Positions 7,397 through 14,887 are shown, numbered from the stretch's first letter. The stretch is 22,391 nucleotides of DNA from an uncultured Kangiella sp. (GCA_946481205.1 CAMLNB010000026.1:1-22391); one strand, 5' to 3'. A program made the numbers and translations. The notes: generated by a model not told the origin, from the sequence alone.

Positions 7397-8152
7397 CTAG
7401 CCGCGGCGCCGCAAACGGCCGGGGGTGATACCGAGTTGATCGCGCAGGGCGTGGGTCAGGGCGCTTTGATGGGCAAAGCCAGACGCCAAGGCGATATCAG
7501 CCAGCGAGCGATCGGTGGTTTCGATCAGCAACACCGCCCGCTCAACCCGGCGCTGCCGCAGGTATTGCAGGACGCTGGTACCGGTCGTGTGCCGGAACAG
7601 CGTCTGAAAATGACTTTCCGAGCGGTGCGCCAGCCGGGCCAGATCGGCGACCCGGATTGGCTCGTGCAGATGCCGGTCGAGATAGGCATCAATGGCCGCC
7701 AGATCCAGCGGCGCGCGGTTGTTGTGCAGGTCCGGCGGTCGCCCTTGCAGGACTTGCAGCAGGGTCGCCGCCAGCTGCTGGGCGATTGGACTGTCGGCCG
7801 GGTGCTTCGGCAGCTCCAGCGCAGCGAAGCGGACCAGCTGCTGCAGTGCCGGGTCGGCGTTGAAGAAGCTGGCCCGTTCAAACAGGCGGTCCAGCTCGAC
7901 CAGACCTCGCTCAGCGAGCGCCTGCGGGTCGCCGCCTACATCAATCACCAGACTGCTGTTGCGGCTCGCCACGACAAAGTCATGCCGGCAGTCGGCGGGA
8001 ACGATGCCGCCACGGCTGGTCGTGATGACGTTTTCCCGGCCCTGCATAGCCAGCTCCATACTGCCGCCAACAGCGATCAGCAGCTGGTGGTAGCCATGGC
8101 TGTCGCTGGCATCGAGGGCGCGGTACTGGCGGATATCGGCGGTCAGTTTCAT
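7397..8152 (-). CDS. AraC-family transcriptional regulator
   Basis: A cytoplasmic DNA-binding regulator of about 251 residues. The N-terminal half (about 1-130) looks like a cupin-type ligand domain: HGYHQLLIAVGGSMELAMQG and GIVPADCRHDFVVASRN fit the beta-strand core. The C-terminal AraC domain has two helix-turn-helix motifs, IRVADLARLAHRSESHFQTL and RSLADIALASGFAHQSALTH, with the connecting LRQRRVERAVLLIE helix and the final FR/GITPGRLRR segment. I chose the ATG at 8152; the frame is open upstream to 8257 but those residues lack similarity to the family. It lies 157 bases upstream of csaA-azlC-azlD on the same strand, so it may control these genes; AraC regulators next to azlCD are common. 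The effector is unknown. Confidence 0.92.
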   Translation of the reverse strand: MKLTADIRQYRALDASDSHGYHQLLIAVGGSMELAMQGRENVITTSRGGIVPADCRHDFVVASRNSSLVIDVGGDPQALAERGLVELDRLFERASFFNADPALQQLVRFAALELPKHPADSPIAQQLAATLLQVLQGRPPDLHNNRAPLDLAAIDAYLDRHLHEPIRVADLARLAHRSESHFQTLFRHTTGTSVLQYLRQRRVERAVLLIETTDRSLADIALASGFAHQSALTHALRDQLGITPGRLRRRG

Positions 8153-8187
8153 GACCGGCACTATAGCGCCGGCAAGCCATGCCGCAA
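8152..8187 (-). promoter_or_regulatory. Possible promoter of the AraC-family gene, perhaps leaderless
   Basis: On the minus strand TTGCGG (8182-8187) and TATAGT (8160-8165) are separated by 16 bases, a fair sigma-70 promoter. The -10 ends only seven bases before the ATG at 8152, so transcription would begin at or near the start codon. The same spot is a near-palindrome (GGCACTATAGCGCC, 12 of 14 positions symmetric), which could be an operator. The start codon has no Shine-Dalgarno sequence, which agrees with a leaderless message. Confidence 0.35.
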
Positions 8188-8396
8188 GCACAAGCCATGA
8201 CGACCCGCCGTAACGACTACCGGCTGCAATGGCGCAGCCGTCAGCGAGTTGTTGCAATTCGTCTCAAGGGTTACCGCTGCTTACGCTGGATCAAACTCTT
8301 TCGCGCTTGTTTTCGTCAGACTCCACATCAGCCCAAACGAATGCCAAACCGTTTTCTCAAGCTGAATCTTTCACGAGCTGAACCAAGGAGCACACC

Positions 8397-8771
8397 ATGA
8401 ACTGCCCGAAATGCCATGCGGCGATGGATCATGTTCATCTGAACGGGATCGAGATTGACCGTTGTTCCGGCTGCAAAGGACTGTGGTTCGACAACGGCGA
8501 GCTGAAAGCCATGCGGGCGATCAGCGACAGCGAAATGCTGGATCTGGGCTTGCCAGCGCTGGGTCTGGAATTCAACGATCAACACGATATCGATTGCCCG
8601 CGTTGCGAGGATATTGCGCTGGTCACCCGCCGCGTTAACGGCGGTCATGTCACGGTCGAGCATTGCCCGCAATGCCAAGGCAGCTTCCTCGATGCCGGTG
8701 AGTTCACCGCCTACAAACAGCGCGGCATGTTTGCGCCGCTGCGGACGCTGTACTCGCGTTTGAGCGCCTGA
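8397..8771 (+). CDS. Double zinc-ribbon protein (zf-TFIIB family)
   Basis: A 124-residue cytoplasmic protein with two zf-TFIIB-type zinc ribbons. The first is CPKCHAAMDHVHLNG followed by IDRCSGCKGLWFDNGEL (residues about 3-42). The second is DCPRCEDIALVTRRVN followed by VEHCPQCQGSFLDAGEF (about 63-104). Each ribbon has two CxxC knuckles and the conserved G-(L/F)-W/F-x-D-x-GEL/GEF turn. The family is widespread and its biochemical role is unknown. The start is well supported by AAGGAG seven bases upstream. The 244-base gap before it, shared with the divergent AraC-family gene, holds no gene I can recognise. It is followed by a hairpin at 8788-8822. Confidence 0.9.
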   Translation: MNCPKCHAAMDHVHLNGIEIDRCSGCKGLWFDNGELKAMRAISDSEMLDLGLPALGLEFNDQHDIDCPRCEDIALVTRRVNGGHVTVEHCPQCQGSFLDAGEFTAYKQRGMFAPLRTLYSRLSA

Positions 8772-8787
8772 GCGCAATCGAACTGGT

Positions 8788-8822
8788 GCCAAGCCCATGC
8801 CGGATTTCTGGCGGGGCTTGGC
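8788..8822. repeat. Long hairpin downstream of the zinc-ribbon gene
   Basis: GCCAAGCCC (8788-8796) and GGGCTTGGC (8814-8822) are perfect complements, with a further GCC/GGC pairing inside. It begins 16 bases after the stop of the zinc-ribbon gene. No T-run follows, so it is either a transcript-stabilising 3' hairpin or a Rho-assisted end. Confidence 0.4.
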
Positions 8823-8926
8823 GCCGCTTGCCACTGCGCGGGCTGGTCGGCCCGGCCCGCACTGCAATTCCCCGGCGAAAACAAGGCCTTTTTCCTGCGG
8901 GATTTGATCTGGCTACGGCCCATTTT

Positions 8927-8952
8927 CCGGTAAAAACCGGTAGAATTCGCGC
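8927..8952 (+). promoter_or_regulatory. Candidate promoter of fpr
   Basis: TAGAAT (8941-8946) followed by the GC-rich discriminator TCGCGCC is a good -10 region, and it lies 41 bases before the fpr start. The inverted repeat CCGGTAAAAACCGG (8927-8940) fills the spacer next to it and may bind a regulator. No good -35 is visible at the right distance, so an activator may be needed. The alaE leader at 12370-12380 carries the same GGTAGAAT plus GCGCC arrangement. Confidence 0.45.
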
Positions 8953-8987
8953 CCGTTATCGTCGCCAGCCTTCTTCGATTCTCCGCC

Positions 8988-9761
8988 ATGGCCGCTTTTG
9001 CTACCGAACGTGTTCTTGATGTCCGTCACTGGAACGACTCCCTGTTCAGCTTCACCACGACCCGGGATCAGGGTTTTCGCTTCCGCAATGGTCACTTTGT
9101 GATGATTGGTTTGGAAGTTGACGGCAAGCCGCTGCTGCGTGCCTACAGCATCGTCAGCTCCAACTACGAAGACCATCTGGAATTCTTCAGCATCAAGGTG
9201 CAGAACGGTCCGCTGACGTCGCGTTTGCAGCACATCAAAGTTGGCGATCAGGTGTTGGTCGGTAGCAAACCTACGGGCACGCTGATCGTCGACAACCTGA
9301 TTCCGGGCAAGCATCTGTATCTGCTCAGCACCGGTACCGGTCTGGCGCCGTTCATGAGCATCATCAAAGATCCGGAAGTTTACGAGCAGTTCGAGAAAGT
9401 CATCCTGGTGCACGGTGTTCGTCAGGTGAATGACCTGGCCTACGCCGATTACATCGAGCGCGAGCTGCCGCACAATGAATACTTCGGTGAACTTGTCCGC
9501 GACAAGCTGATCTACTATCCGACCGTGACGCGCGAACCGTTCCGCAATCAAGGCCGGATCACCGATCTGATCAAGAATGGCAAACTCGCGGCCGATGTCG
9601 GTTTGCCGCCGTTCAATGCGGAACGTGATCGGGTGATGCTCTGCGGCAGCCCGAGCATGCTCAAGGAAACCTGCGCGATTCTGAACGAGATGGGTTTTGC
9701 CGAGGCGCGCCAAGGCGACTTGGGGCACTACGTGATTGAGCGGGCGTTTGTCGAGAAATAA
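8988..9761 (+). CDS. fpr: Ferredoxin/flavodoxin-NADP+ reductase
   Basis: A 257-residue cytoplasmic flavoenzyme that moves electrons between NADPH and ferredoxin or flavodoxin. The FAD-binding barrel shows RAYSIVSSNYEDHLEFF (the RxYS FAD motif), and the NADP-binding domain shows LSTGTGLAPFMSI and MLCGSPSML. The C-terminus ends in HYVIERAFVEK, the form seen in Pseudomonas-type Fpr, rather than the aromatic end of E. coli Fpr. Length matches the family. It stands alone, with a candidate promoter upstream and an intrinsic terminator just downstream. In relatives fpr responds to oxidative stress and iron supply; I see no clear SoxR or FinR box here. Confidence 0.95.
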   Translation: MAAFATERVLDVRHWNDSLFSFTTTRDQGFRFRNGHFVMIGLEVDGKPLLRAYSIVSSNYEDHLEFFSIKVQNGPLTSRLQHIKVGDQVLVGSKPTGTLIVDNLIPGKHLYLLSTGTGLAPFMSIIKDPEVYEQFEKVILVHGVRQVNDLAYADYIERELPHNEYFGELVRDKLIYYPTVTREPFRNQGRITDLIKNGKLAADVGLPPFNAERDRVMLCGSPSMLKETCAILNEMGFAEARQGDLGHYVIERAFVEK

Positions 9762-9783
9762 TTGAGCGCTTATGGTTATTGCG

Positions 9784-9822
9784 CAGGCGCGCCGACTTCG
9801 GTCGTCGCGCCTGTTTTGTTTT
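9784..9822 (+). terminator. Intrinsic terminator of fpr
   Basis: A 13-base-pair stem with one mismatch (CAGGCGCGCCGAC paired with GTCGTCGCGCCTG) is capped by a TTCG tetraloop and followed by TTTTGTTTT. It begins 22 bases after the fpr stop. Confidence 0.9.
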
Positions 9823-9877
9823 CGCTCCGGGATTGGCCGGCTCGCATAAACAGGATTCAACGGAGCAGAGGAACGTC

Positions 9878-10411
9878 ATGGCACTGAAAGCCACCATCTT
9901 CAAAGCCGATTTGCAGATTGCCGACATGGATCGGCACTACTACAACAGCCATGCGCTGACCATTGCCCAGCATCCGTCCGAAACCGATGAGCGCATGATG
10001 GTGCGGGTGTTGGCCTTCGCGATGTATGCCGATGAGCGACTGGCTTTCACCAAGGGCATCAGCACCGATGATGAGCCGGATCTGTGGCTGAAAAGCCTCA
10101 GCGATGAAATCGAGCTGTGGATCGAACTCGGCCAGCCGGATGAAAAGCGTCTGCGCAAAGCAGCGGGTCGTGCCAAGCAGGTAGTTATCATCACGTACAA
10201 CAGTCGCAGCGCTGCTGTCTGGCGCGGCCAGATGCAGGATGCGCTGAGCAAGCTCAGCAACGTGACTGTGCGGGCGCTGAGCAATGACACCGTTGAGTCT
10301 TTGGCCAAACTCGCTCAGCGTTCGATGAGCTTGCAGTGCACGATACAGGAAGGTGAGGTCAGTCTTGGTGACGATAGCCAGCTGGTCAATGTCCAGTTTG
10401 AAGCGGTGTGA
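9878..10411 (+). CDS. yaeQ: YaeQ family protein
   Basis: A 177-residue cytoplasmic protein of the YaeQ family, which has a PD-(D/E)XK nuclease-like fold but no proven substrate. Family motifs are MALKATIFKADLQIADMDRH at the start, then HPSETDERMMVRVLAFAMYA, the DDEPDLW segment with the putative catalytic acidic residues, then LWIELGQPDEKRLRKA and the strand VVIITYNSR. The start at 9878 is chosen for the family N-terminus and the AGAGGAA six bases upstream; the frame is open further 5' through the terminator. YaeQ was first noted in E. coli for restoring haemolysin expression in rfaH mutants, but that link was later questioned. It is followed within 7-13 bases by a yigZ-like gene, probably in one operon. 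Confidence 0.93.
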   Translation: MALKATIFKADLQIADMDRHYYNSHALTIAQHPSETDERMMVRVLAFAMYADERLAFTKGISTDDEPDLWLKSLSDEIELWIELGQPDEKRLRKAAGRAKQVVIITYNSRSAAVWRGQMQDALSKLSNVTVRALSNDTVESLAKLAQRSMSLQCTIQEGEVSLGDDSQLVNVQFEAV

Positions 10412-10418
10412 GTGAGCG

Positions 10419-11036
10419 TTGCCAGTGTCTGCGCATCGGGTGCCGGCTGCCGCGTTCCGCCACGAAATCGAGGTGAAGCGCAGCCGCTTCATCGCCAGCA
10501 TTGCACGTGCTCAGAATCGGGCTGAGGCCGAAGCGTTCATTGCGCGTATTCGCAGCGAGTTTGCCGACGCTACCCACAATACCTATGCCTTTATCGCCGG
10601 CGTTCCCGGCAGCACCGGCGATATTGCCTGTTCCGATGACGGCGAGGTCGCGGGAACCGCTGGCCGGCCGATGCTGAATCTGCTGCAGCACAGCGATTTG
10701 GCCGAGATTGTTTGCGTTGTCACGCGCTATTACGGTGGCACGCTGCTCGGCACCGGTGGCTTGGTTCGCGCTTACAGCCAGGTGCTGAAGGAAGCCTTGG
10801 CGCAATTGTCGACGCAAGCCTGCGAGGCGCTTGTGGAGGTTGACCTGATATTTACGTTTGCGCTGGAAGCGGCGGTAAGGCGTGAGCTCGAGCGGGTATC
10901 CGCCGTGGTGCTCACCGCGGACTACGCCGAGCAGGTGCATCTGCAGTTGCAAGTGCCAGCGACGCAGAGTCTGGCACTGAAAGCGACACTGGATAGCTTG
11001 AGTAAAGGTCAGCTGCGCTGGCTTCAACAGCCGTAG
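10419..11036 (+). CDS. yigZ: YigZ / IMPACT family protein
   Basis: A protein of about 205 residues with the N-terminal IMPACT (UPF0029) domain and a C-terminal ferredoxin-like domain. Motifs are IEVKRSRFIASIARAQN, HNTYAFIAG, CSDDGEVAGTAGRPML and VVTRYYGGTLLGTGGLVRAY, all typical of YigZ. The family is related to the eukaryotic translation regulator IMPACT; its bacterial function is unknown. The exact start is uncertain: TTG at 10419 gives the longest protein and GTG at 10425 is equally possible. Both lie just after the yaeQ stop at 10411, so translation may be coupled. Its stop codon lies inside the long hairpin at 11011-11045. Confidence 0.92.
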   Translation: MPVSAHRVPAAAFRHEIEVKRSRFIASIARAQNRAEAEAFIARIRSEFADATHNTYAFIAGVPGSTGDIACSDDGEVAGTAGRPMLNLLQHSDLAEIVCVVTRYYGGTLLGTGGLVRAYSQVLKEALAQLSTQACEALVEVDLIFTFALEAAVRRELERVSAVVLTADYAEQVHLQLQVPATQSLALKATLDSLSKGQLRWLQQP

Positions 11037-11045
11037 CGCAGCTGA
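11011..11045. repeat. Inverted repeat spanning the yigZ stop codon
   Basis: CAGCTGCGC (11011-11019) and GCGCAGCTG (11037-11045) are perfect complements, with GGCT/AGCC pairing inside. The structure covers the stop codon of yigZ and lies between two convergent genes. No T-run follows on either strand, so it is a hairpin that could aid Rho-dependent ending or RNA stability rather than a proven terminator. Confidence 0.5.
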
Positions 11046-11091
11046 CGACGCAGGTCGTTGCCTTGTCTGCGTCTGTTGGAATGAGCCGCGT

Positions 11092-11790
11092 TTAGGCGGC
11101 AACCGCCGGCAGCATATTCTGCAAGCGCTCAACCATCTTTTCCGAAGGCTCGAAAATCTCCAGGCAGACCCTGCCTTTCAGATCTTCATAGAAATATTCG
11201 AAGTGGGTGCAGGCGAGGATCAGGATCTCGACACCACTCATTCGCAAGCTGGAACCGATTTCGACCAGCGCGTGGTCGCGAATGATGGCTTTCGGTGAAT
11301 AACCTTTCTCGATGTCTTCGACAATCTGCAGGTTGCCGACGCCGATCACTTTGGCCTGACTGTCGCCCTCAATGATCAACCGCTCGATATTTGCGCAACT
11401 TTGGCAGTTGGCCGCGAGCAGGCCGAACTTGCGGTACTTGCCGATCAGGTCCTTGTAGACATCAAGCGGCGAGACCAACGGAATACCGATCTGTTTACGG
11501 ACACCATCCAGATCAATGGAGCCACTGAGCGAGTTGCAGTAAATCATGATGGCATTGACGCCAGCCTGCTGCAGTTCGCGGATCACGCCGAGCGTGCGGG
11601 CGGTCAGCTCATCGCGGTTCAGTGCCTGCATCTCCGTCTGCTGCTGCGGCGTTTCGGAGATCGAGCGGCCAACTGCCTTGATCTGATGTGCATCGAGGTA
11701 GTTGACACCGAAACGGGTATCGATCGGCGTGCCGGCGATAACGCCTACCACCAGTTTGGAATCGACAACCGAATTATGGATAAGGGCCAT
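11092..11790 (-). CDS. Aspartate/glutamate racemase family protein
   Basis: A 232-residue cytoplasmic enzyme of the PLP-independent Asp/Glu/hydantoin racemase superfamily. The two catalytic cysteines are present: Cys85 in MIYCNSLSG and Cys194 in LILACTHFEYF. The N-terminal strand VVGVIAGTPIDTRFGVNYLD differs from the usual GGMGP(E/Q)AT of aspartate racemase, so the substrate may not be aspartate. Two further cysteines occur in AANCQSCAN. It begins 12 bases after the stop of the alaE-like gene on the same strand, so the two form an operon. A role in making or removing a D-amino acid is inference. The start has GAGAG nine bases upstream. Confidence 0.85.
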   Translation of the reverse strand: MALIHNSVVDSKLVVGVIAGTPIDTRFGVNYLDAHQIKAVGRSISETPQQQTEMQALNRDELTARTLGVIRELQQAGVNAIMIYCNSLSGSIDLDGVRKQIGIPLVSPLDVYKDLIGKYRKFGLLAANCQSCANIERLIIEGDSQAKVIGVGNLQIVEDIEKGYSPKAIIRDHALVEIGSSLRMSGVEILILACTHFEYFYEDLKGRVCLEIFEPSEKMVERLQNMLPAVAA

Positions 11791-11802
11791 CGTTGCGTAC
11801 TC

Positions 11803-12300
11803 TCAGGTGGGATTGGCGGTCATCGGTTTCAAACCGACGAGCTTGCGGACAAAATCGAGATAAACCCCGTAAGGACGGCCGACAAGACCCGCCAACAAAC
11901 AGGCGATACCCGCTGCTTTCATGATGCCGTACCAATCGGCACCACTCAGTGCCAGGATGCCGACATAGACCGGCAGCTGAAATGACAGGAACACCAGCGT
12001 ATCGACCCAGTAGCGCTTGAACGCGCTGCTGTGTTCGGTCATGCCGGTGCGCCTGATCAGAAACTCACGCCACAATCCGTACGGGCGACCGATGAGCGAA
12101 TTGATCGGCAGAGCAATCAGACGTGCCTGCAGATGCGCCTGCCAGCTCATGCCGGCGATCCACAGTTCCAGCGGCGCGGCGATCACGTAGGAGAACGTGT
12201 TCATCACAAACACATCGACCCAGAACGCTTTCCAGCGCTCCTGTTTCGACGGCGGCGTATTCGCCGGTAGCGCAGCGGTGGTTTCGACAGCGTTTTGCAC
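11803..12300 (-). CDS. alaE: AlaE-like L-alanine exporter
   Basis: An inner-membrane protein of about 165 residues (E. coli AlaE has 149) with four predicted segments: VFVMNTFSYVIAAPLELWI, ARLIALPINSLIG, LVFLSFQLPVYVGILALSG and IMKAAGIACLLAGLVG. The motif GRPYG occurs twice, after segments 2 and 4, and matches AlaE (PINxLIxxPYGxxRD and GADW). E. coli AlaE exports L-alanine by proton antiport and is induced by alanine through Lrp. I chose GTG at 12300, since upstream ATG 12372 overlaps the candidate promoter; the Shine-Dalgarno sequence is poor. A perfect 10-base palindrome TGGACGTCCA lies at 12303-12312, just before the start. A terminator-like hairpin precedes it. Confidence 0.85.
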   Translation of the reverse strand: MQNAVETTAALPANTPPSKQERWKAFWVDVFVMNTFSYVIAAPLELWIAGMSWQAHLQARLIALPINSLIGRPYGLWREFLIRRTGMTEHSSAFKRYWVDTLVFLSFQLPVYVGILALSGADWYGIMKAAGIACLLAGLVGRPYGVYLDFVRKLVGLKPMTANPT

Positions 12301-12327
12301 GTTGGACGTCCAGACGTATGGGGGCTG

Positions 12328-12360
12328 AAAAAGCCAACGGCCACCGCAAGGGTGGCCGTT
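12328..12360 (-). terminator. Hairpin and T-run in the alaE leader
   Basis: On the minus strand a perfect 10-base-pair stem (AACGGCCACC with GGTGGCCGTT) and a 5-base loop is followed, after GGC, by TTTTT (12328-12332). It lies between the candidate -10 TAGAAT (12371-12376 as seen from the plus strand) and the alaE GTG at 12300, so it could stop transcription early. The T-run does not touch the stem, which weakens it as a plain terminator; it could be an attenuator or a leader structure. Confidence 0.5.
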
Positions 12361-12369
12361 GACGGCGCG

Positions 12370-12398
12370 CATTCTACCTGAATGACTTGGCCTGGAAA
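12370..12398 (-). promoter_or_regulatory. Candidate alaE promoter
   Basis: On the minus strand TTTCCA and TAGAAT are separated by about 16 bases, followed by the GC-rich discriminator GCGCGCC. The arrangement GGTAGAAT plus GCGCC is repeated at the fpr promoter (8939-8951). The transcript would begin just upstream of the hairpin at 12328-12360. Confidence 0.4.
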
Positions 12399-12409
12399 TC
12401 CGGCCAGAT

Positions 12410-12436
12410 AAAAAAAGGGTGCGCCGAGACGCACCC
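12410..12436 (-). terminator. Intrinsic terminator of the Dcp-type peptidase gene
   Basis: On the minus strand a perfect 7-base-pair stem (GGGTGCG with CGCACCC, loop TCTCGG) runs directly into TTTTTTT. It is a textbook Rho-independent terminator 48 bases after the stop of the M3 peptidase gene. Confidence 0.95.
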
Positions 12437-12452
12437 TTCTTCAAACCAAACA

Positions 12453-12478
12453 AGCATGGGAACCGAGATTCCCATGCT
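12453..12478 (-). repeat. Second hairpin directly after the Dcp-type gene
   Basis: AGCATGGGAA (12453-12462) and TTCCCATGCT (12469-12478) are perfect complements around six bases. It lies between the stop codon and the terminator at 12410-12436, with TGTTTGGTTT after it on the minus strand. It probably protects the transcript end or acts as a weak first terminator. Confidence 0.55.
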
Positions 12479-12483
12479 GACAC

Positions 12484-14622
12484 TTACTCTGCCGAATTTG
12501 CTGGCAGGAAGCCACGCTTGCGCATGAGCGCGTCGGTCTGGACATCGCGACCGCGGAAGGCCCGGAACGCTTCAGCCTGATCGGTGGTGTTACCGACCGA
12601 CAGAATGGTTTTACGGAAGCGATCGGCAACGGCTTTGTCCCAGGCGCCTTTGCCTTCTTCGAAGGCTTCGAGCGCATCGGCGGTCAGTGAGTCTGACCAC
12701 AGATAGGAGTAGTAGCCGGCCGAGTAGCCGTCCGACGCAAACACGTGGCCGAACTGCGGCGTCCGGTGACGCATGACGATTTCCGCCGGCATGCCGAGTT
12801 TTTCCAGCTCTTCACGCTCGAACTTGTCCGGATCAATCGTTTCGCCACCCGCCAAATGCAGCTTCATGTCGATGACGGCCGAGGCGAGGTATTCCATGGT
12901 TTGGAAGCCCTGGTTGAAGGTGCCTGCAGCCTTGATCTTGTCTACCAGCGCTTTCGGAATCGGCTTGCCGGTTTGGTAGTGCAGTGCGAACTTGTTCAGC
13001 ACTTCCGGCTGCGCCAACCAGTACTCGTTGATCTGCGACGGGAATTCGACAAAGTCACGGGCGACCGATGTGCCGGCGAGGCTTGGGTATTTCACATCTG
13101 ACAGCAGACCATGCAGCGCGTGACCAAACTCGTGGAACATCGTGGTCGCATCGTCCCAGGAGATCAACACCGGTTCGCCTTCCTTGCCTTTGACGAAGTT
13201 GGAGTTGTTCGACACGATCGGTGTCACCACACCGTCGAGTTTTTCCTGACCGCGATAGGCGTTCATCCAGGCACCCGAGCGCTTGCCCGGACGTGCGTAG
13301 GGGTCGAAGTACCACAGACCAACATGCTTGCCTTTGTTGTTCAGCACTTCATAAACGGTGACGTCCGCGTGCTGTACCGGCAGGCCTTTGACCAGTTTGA
13401 ATTTCAGACCGTACAACTGGCCGGCGGCCCAGAACATGCCTTCACGCAGCTTTTCCAGCTGCATGTAGGGTTTCACTTCGTTCATGTCCAGGTCGAACTT
13501 GGCTTTGCGCAGTTTTTCGACGTAGTAGCGGTAGTCCCACGGCGCGATCTTGATCCAGGCGCCTTCTGCATCGGCGATAGCCTGCATCTCGGCGACGTCG
13601 GCCCGCACTTGCGCAACGGCCGGTTTCCAAACTGACTCCAGCAGCTCCATCGCGCGCTCCGGTGTGCCGGCCATTTGTGGCTCGACGCGCCAGTGGGCGT
13701 GCGTTTTGTAGCCCAGGATCTGGGCGCGCTCGAAGCGCAGCTTCAGGATCTCGGTGATGATGGCGTTGTTGTCGGTTTTGCCACCGTTGTCACCACGGCT
13801 GAAATAAGTGCGCCAGACTTTTTCGCGCAGGGCGCGATTGCTGGCATTGGTCAACACCGGCTCCATCGACGAACGGGTGTTGTTGATCACCCATTTGCCT
13901 TTCAGATTCCGCGCTTCGGCATTGCTGGCGGCAGCGGCGATCAAATCGGCAGGCAAGCCGGCCAGATCGCTTTCGTTCTCGACCACGGTGAACAGATTGG
14001 TTTCGTCATCCAGTGTGTTCTGGCTGAATTGGGTGAACAGGCTCGCCAAGCGACCGTTGATCGCGGCGATGCGAGCTTTTTGCTCGGCGTTGAGCTTGGC
14101 GCCGGAACGAACAAAATTGTTGTAATAGACCCACGTCAGTCGTTGTTCTTCCGGTGTCAGCTTGGCTTTGTCCGGGCTGTTGTAAACCGCTTCGACGCGT
14201 TTGAACAACGGTTCGTTCTGGTTCACTTCGTCATTGAATGCGGCCAGCTTTGGTGCCAGCTCGCGCTGAATCGCCGGCATATCACCGAGGTTCAGCGTCG
14301 CGGCGTGCACACCGTAATAGGTGTAAACCTGATCCAGCAGCCGGCCGGAGCGTTCCAGTTCGGCGATGGTGTTGGCGAAGGTCGGCGCATCCGGGTTGCT
14401 GGTGATCTTGGCCAGCTGGGCGCGCGAGTCGTCCATTGCCGCCATGAAGGCCGGTACGAAGTCCTCCACTTTGACTTTGTCCCAGGCAGGCACGCCGCCA
14501 TAGGGGCCGGTCCAGTTCTGCAACATGGCCGGACGTGCGGTGGTGGCTGGTTCGTTGGCGTGAGCCACGGTCAGACTGAGGGCCGCCGCCAGTGTGGCTG
14601 CGGCCAGAGTGGTTTTCTGCAT
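12484..14622 (-). CDS. dcp: Periplasmic M3-family peptidyl-dipeptidase (Dcp type)
   Basis: A 712-residue zinc metallopeptidase that removes dipeptides from the C-termini of short peptides. The signal peptide is MQKTTLAAATLAAALSLTVAHA, so it acts in the periplasm. The zinc site is HEFGH at 497-501 with the third ligand Glu526 in FVEFPSQINEYW; the 29-residue spacing from His497 equals that in thimet oligopeptidase. Other M3 signatures are GLWYFDPYARPGKRSGAW and SAGYYSYLWSDSLTADA near the end. The ATG at 14622 is chosen because it gives the signal peptide; GAGGT lies about ten bases upstream, and the longer frame to 14709 has no signal. It is divergent from an S9 lipoprotein peptidase, a likely partner in peptide use, and ends at a strong terminator. 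Confidence 0.94.
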   Translation of the reverse strand: MQKTTLAAATLAAALSLTVAHANEPATTARPAMLQNWTGPYGGVPAWDKVKVEDFVPAFMAAMDDSRAQLAKITSNPDAPTFANTIAELERSGRLLDQVYTYYGVHAATLNLGDMPAIQRELAPKLAAFNDEVNQNEPLFKRVEAVYNSPDKAKLTPEEQRLTWVYYNNFVRSGAKLNAEQKARIAAINGRLASLFTQFSQNTLDDETNLFTVVENESDLAGLPADLIAAAASNAEARNLKGKWVINNTRSSMEPVLTNASNRALREKVWRTYFSRGDNGGKTDNNAIITEILKLRFERAQILGYKTHAHWRVEPQMAGTPERAMELLESVWKPAVAQVRADVAEMQAIADAEGAWIKIAPWDYRYYVEKLRKAKFDLDMNEVKPYMQLEKLREGMFWAAGQLYGLKFKLVKGLPVQHADVTVYEVLNNKGKHVGLWYFDPYARPGKRSGAWMNAYRGQEKLDGVVTPIVSNNSNFVKGKEGEPVLISWDDATTMFHEFGHALHGLLSDVKYPSLAGTSVARDFVEFPSQINEYWLAQPEVLNKFALHYQTGKPIPKALVDKIKAAGTFNQGFQTMEYLASAVIDMKLHLAGGETIDPDKFEREELEKLGMPAEIVMRHRTPQFGHVFASDGYSAGYYSYLWSDSLTADALEAFEEGKGAWDKAVADRFRKTILSVGNTTDQAEAFRAFRGRDVQTDALMRKRGFLPANSAE

Positions 14623-14887
14623 CGCGATGTAACCTCGGATGGCAGGGCCGATAGTGAGGTGACGCCGTCCGGGCGCCGTATCGGACGAGGTGGCCGGGGA
14701 TCCTTCCACCGGGGTGAACCGCCGGATGGTAGCCGGCCCGTAGTCGGCAGGCGACCCTGGAAACCGTTACAAGTCGTTTCAACCCGGCCGTTGTCCGCAG
14801 CATTGCGCGCTGGTCTGCGCGCATCGGGGCAGTCGCGCCGGGAAAAATTTGTTATGGTCCGTGCTTTCCAATGGGAGGGGAGTGAAC
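14623..14887. promoter_or_regulatory. Divergent promoter region between dcp and the S9 lipoprotein gene
   Basis: This 265-base gap holds promoters for both genes. On the plus strand TGTTATGGT (14850-14858) is an extended -10 (TGn plus TATGGT) with no good -35, placing the start of transcription near 14865. GGGAGGGGAG gives a strong ribosome-binding site for the S9 gene. I do not see a convincing promoter for dcp on the minus strand. No gene is recognisable in the gap. Confidence 0.45.

Noticed and set aside
8913..9860. 315-residue minus-strand frame opposite fpr
   Set aside because: Antisense to fpr and runs through the fpr promoter and terminator.
12329..12372. ATG at 12372 as the alaE start
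   Set aside because: It overlaps the candidate -10 and would translate through the hairpin; the added residues have no AlaE similarity.
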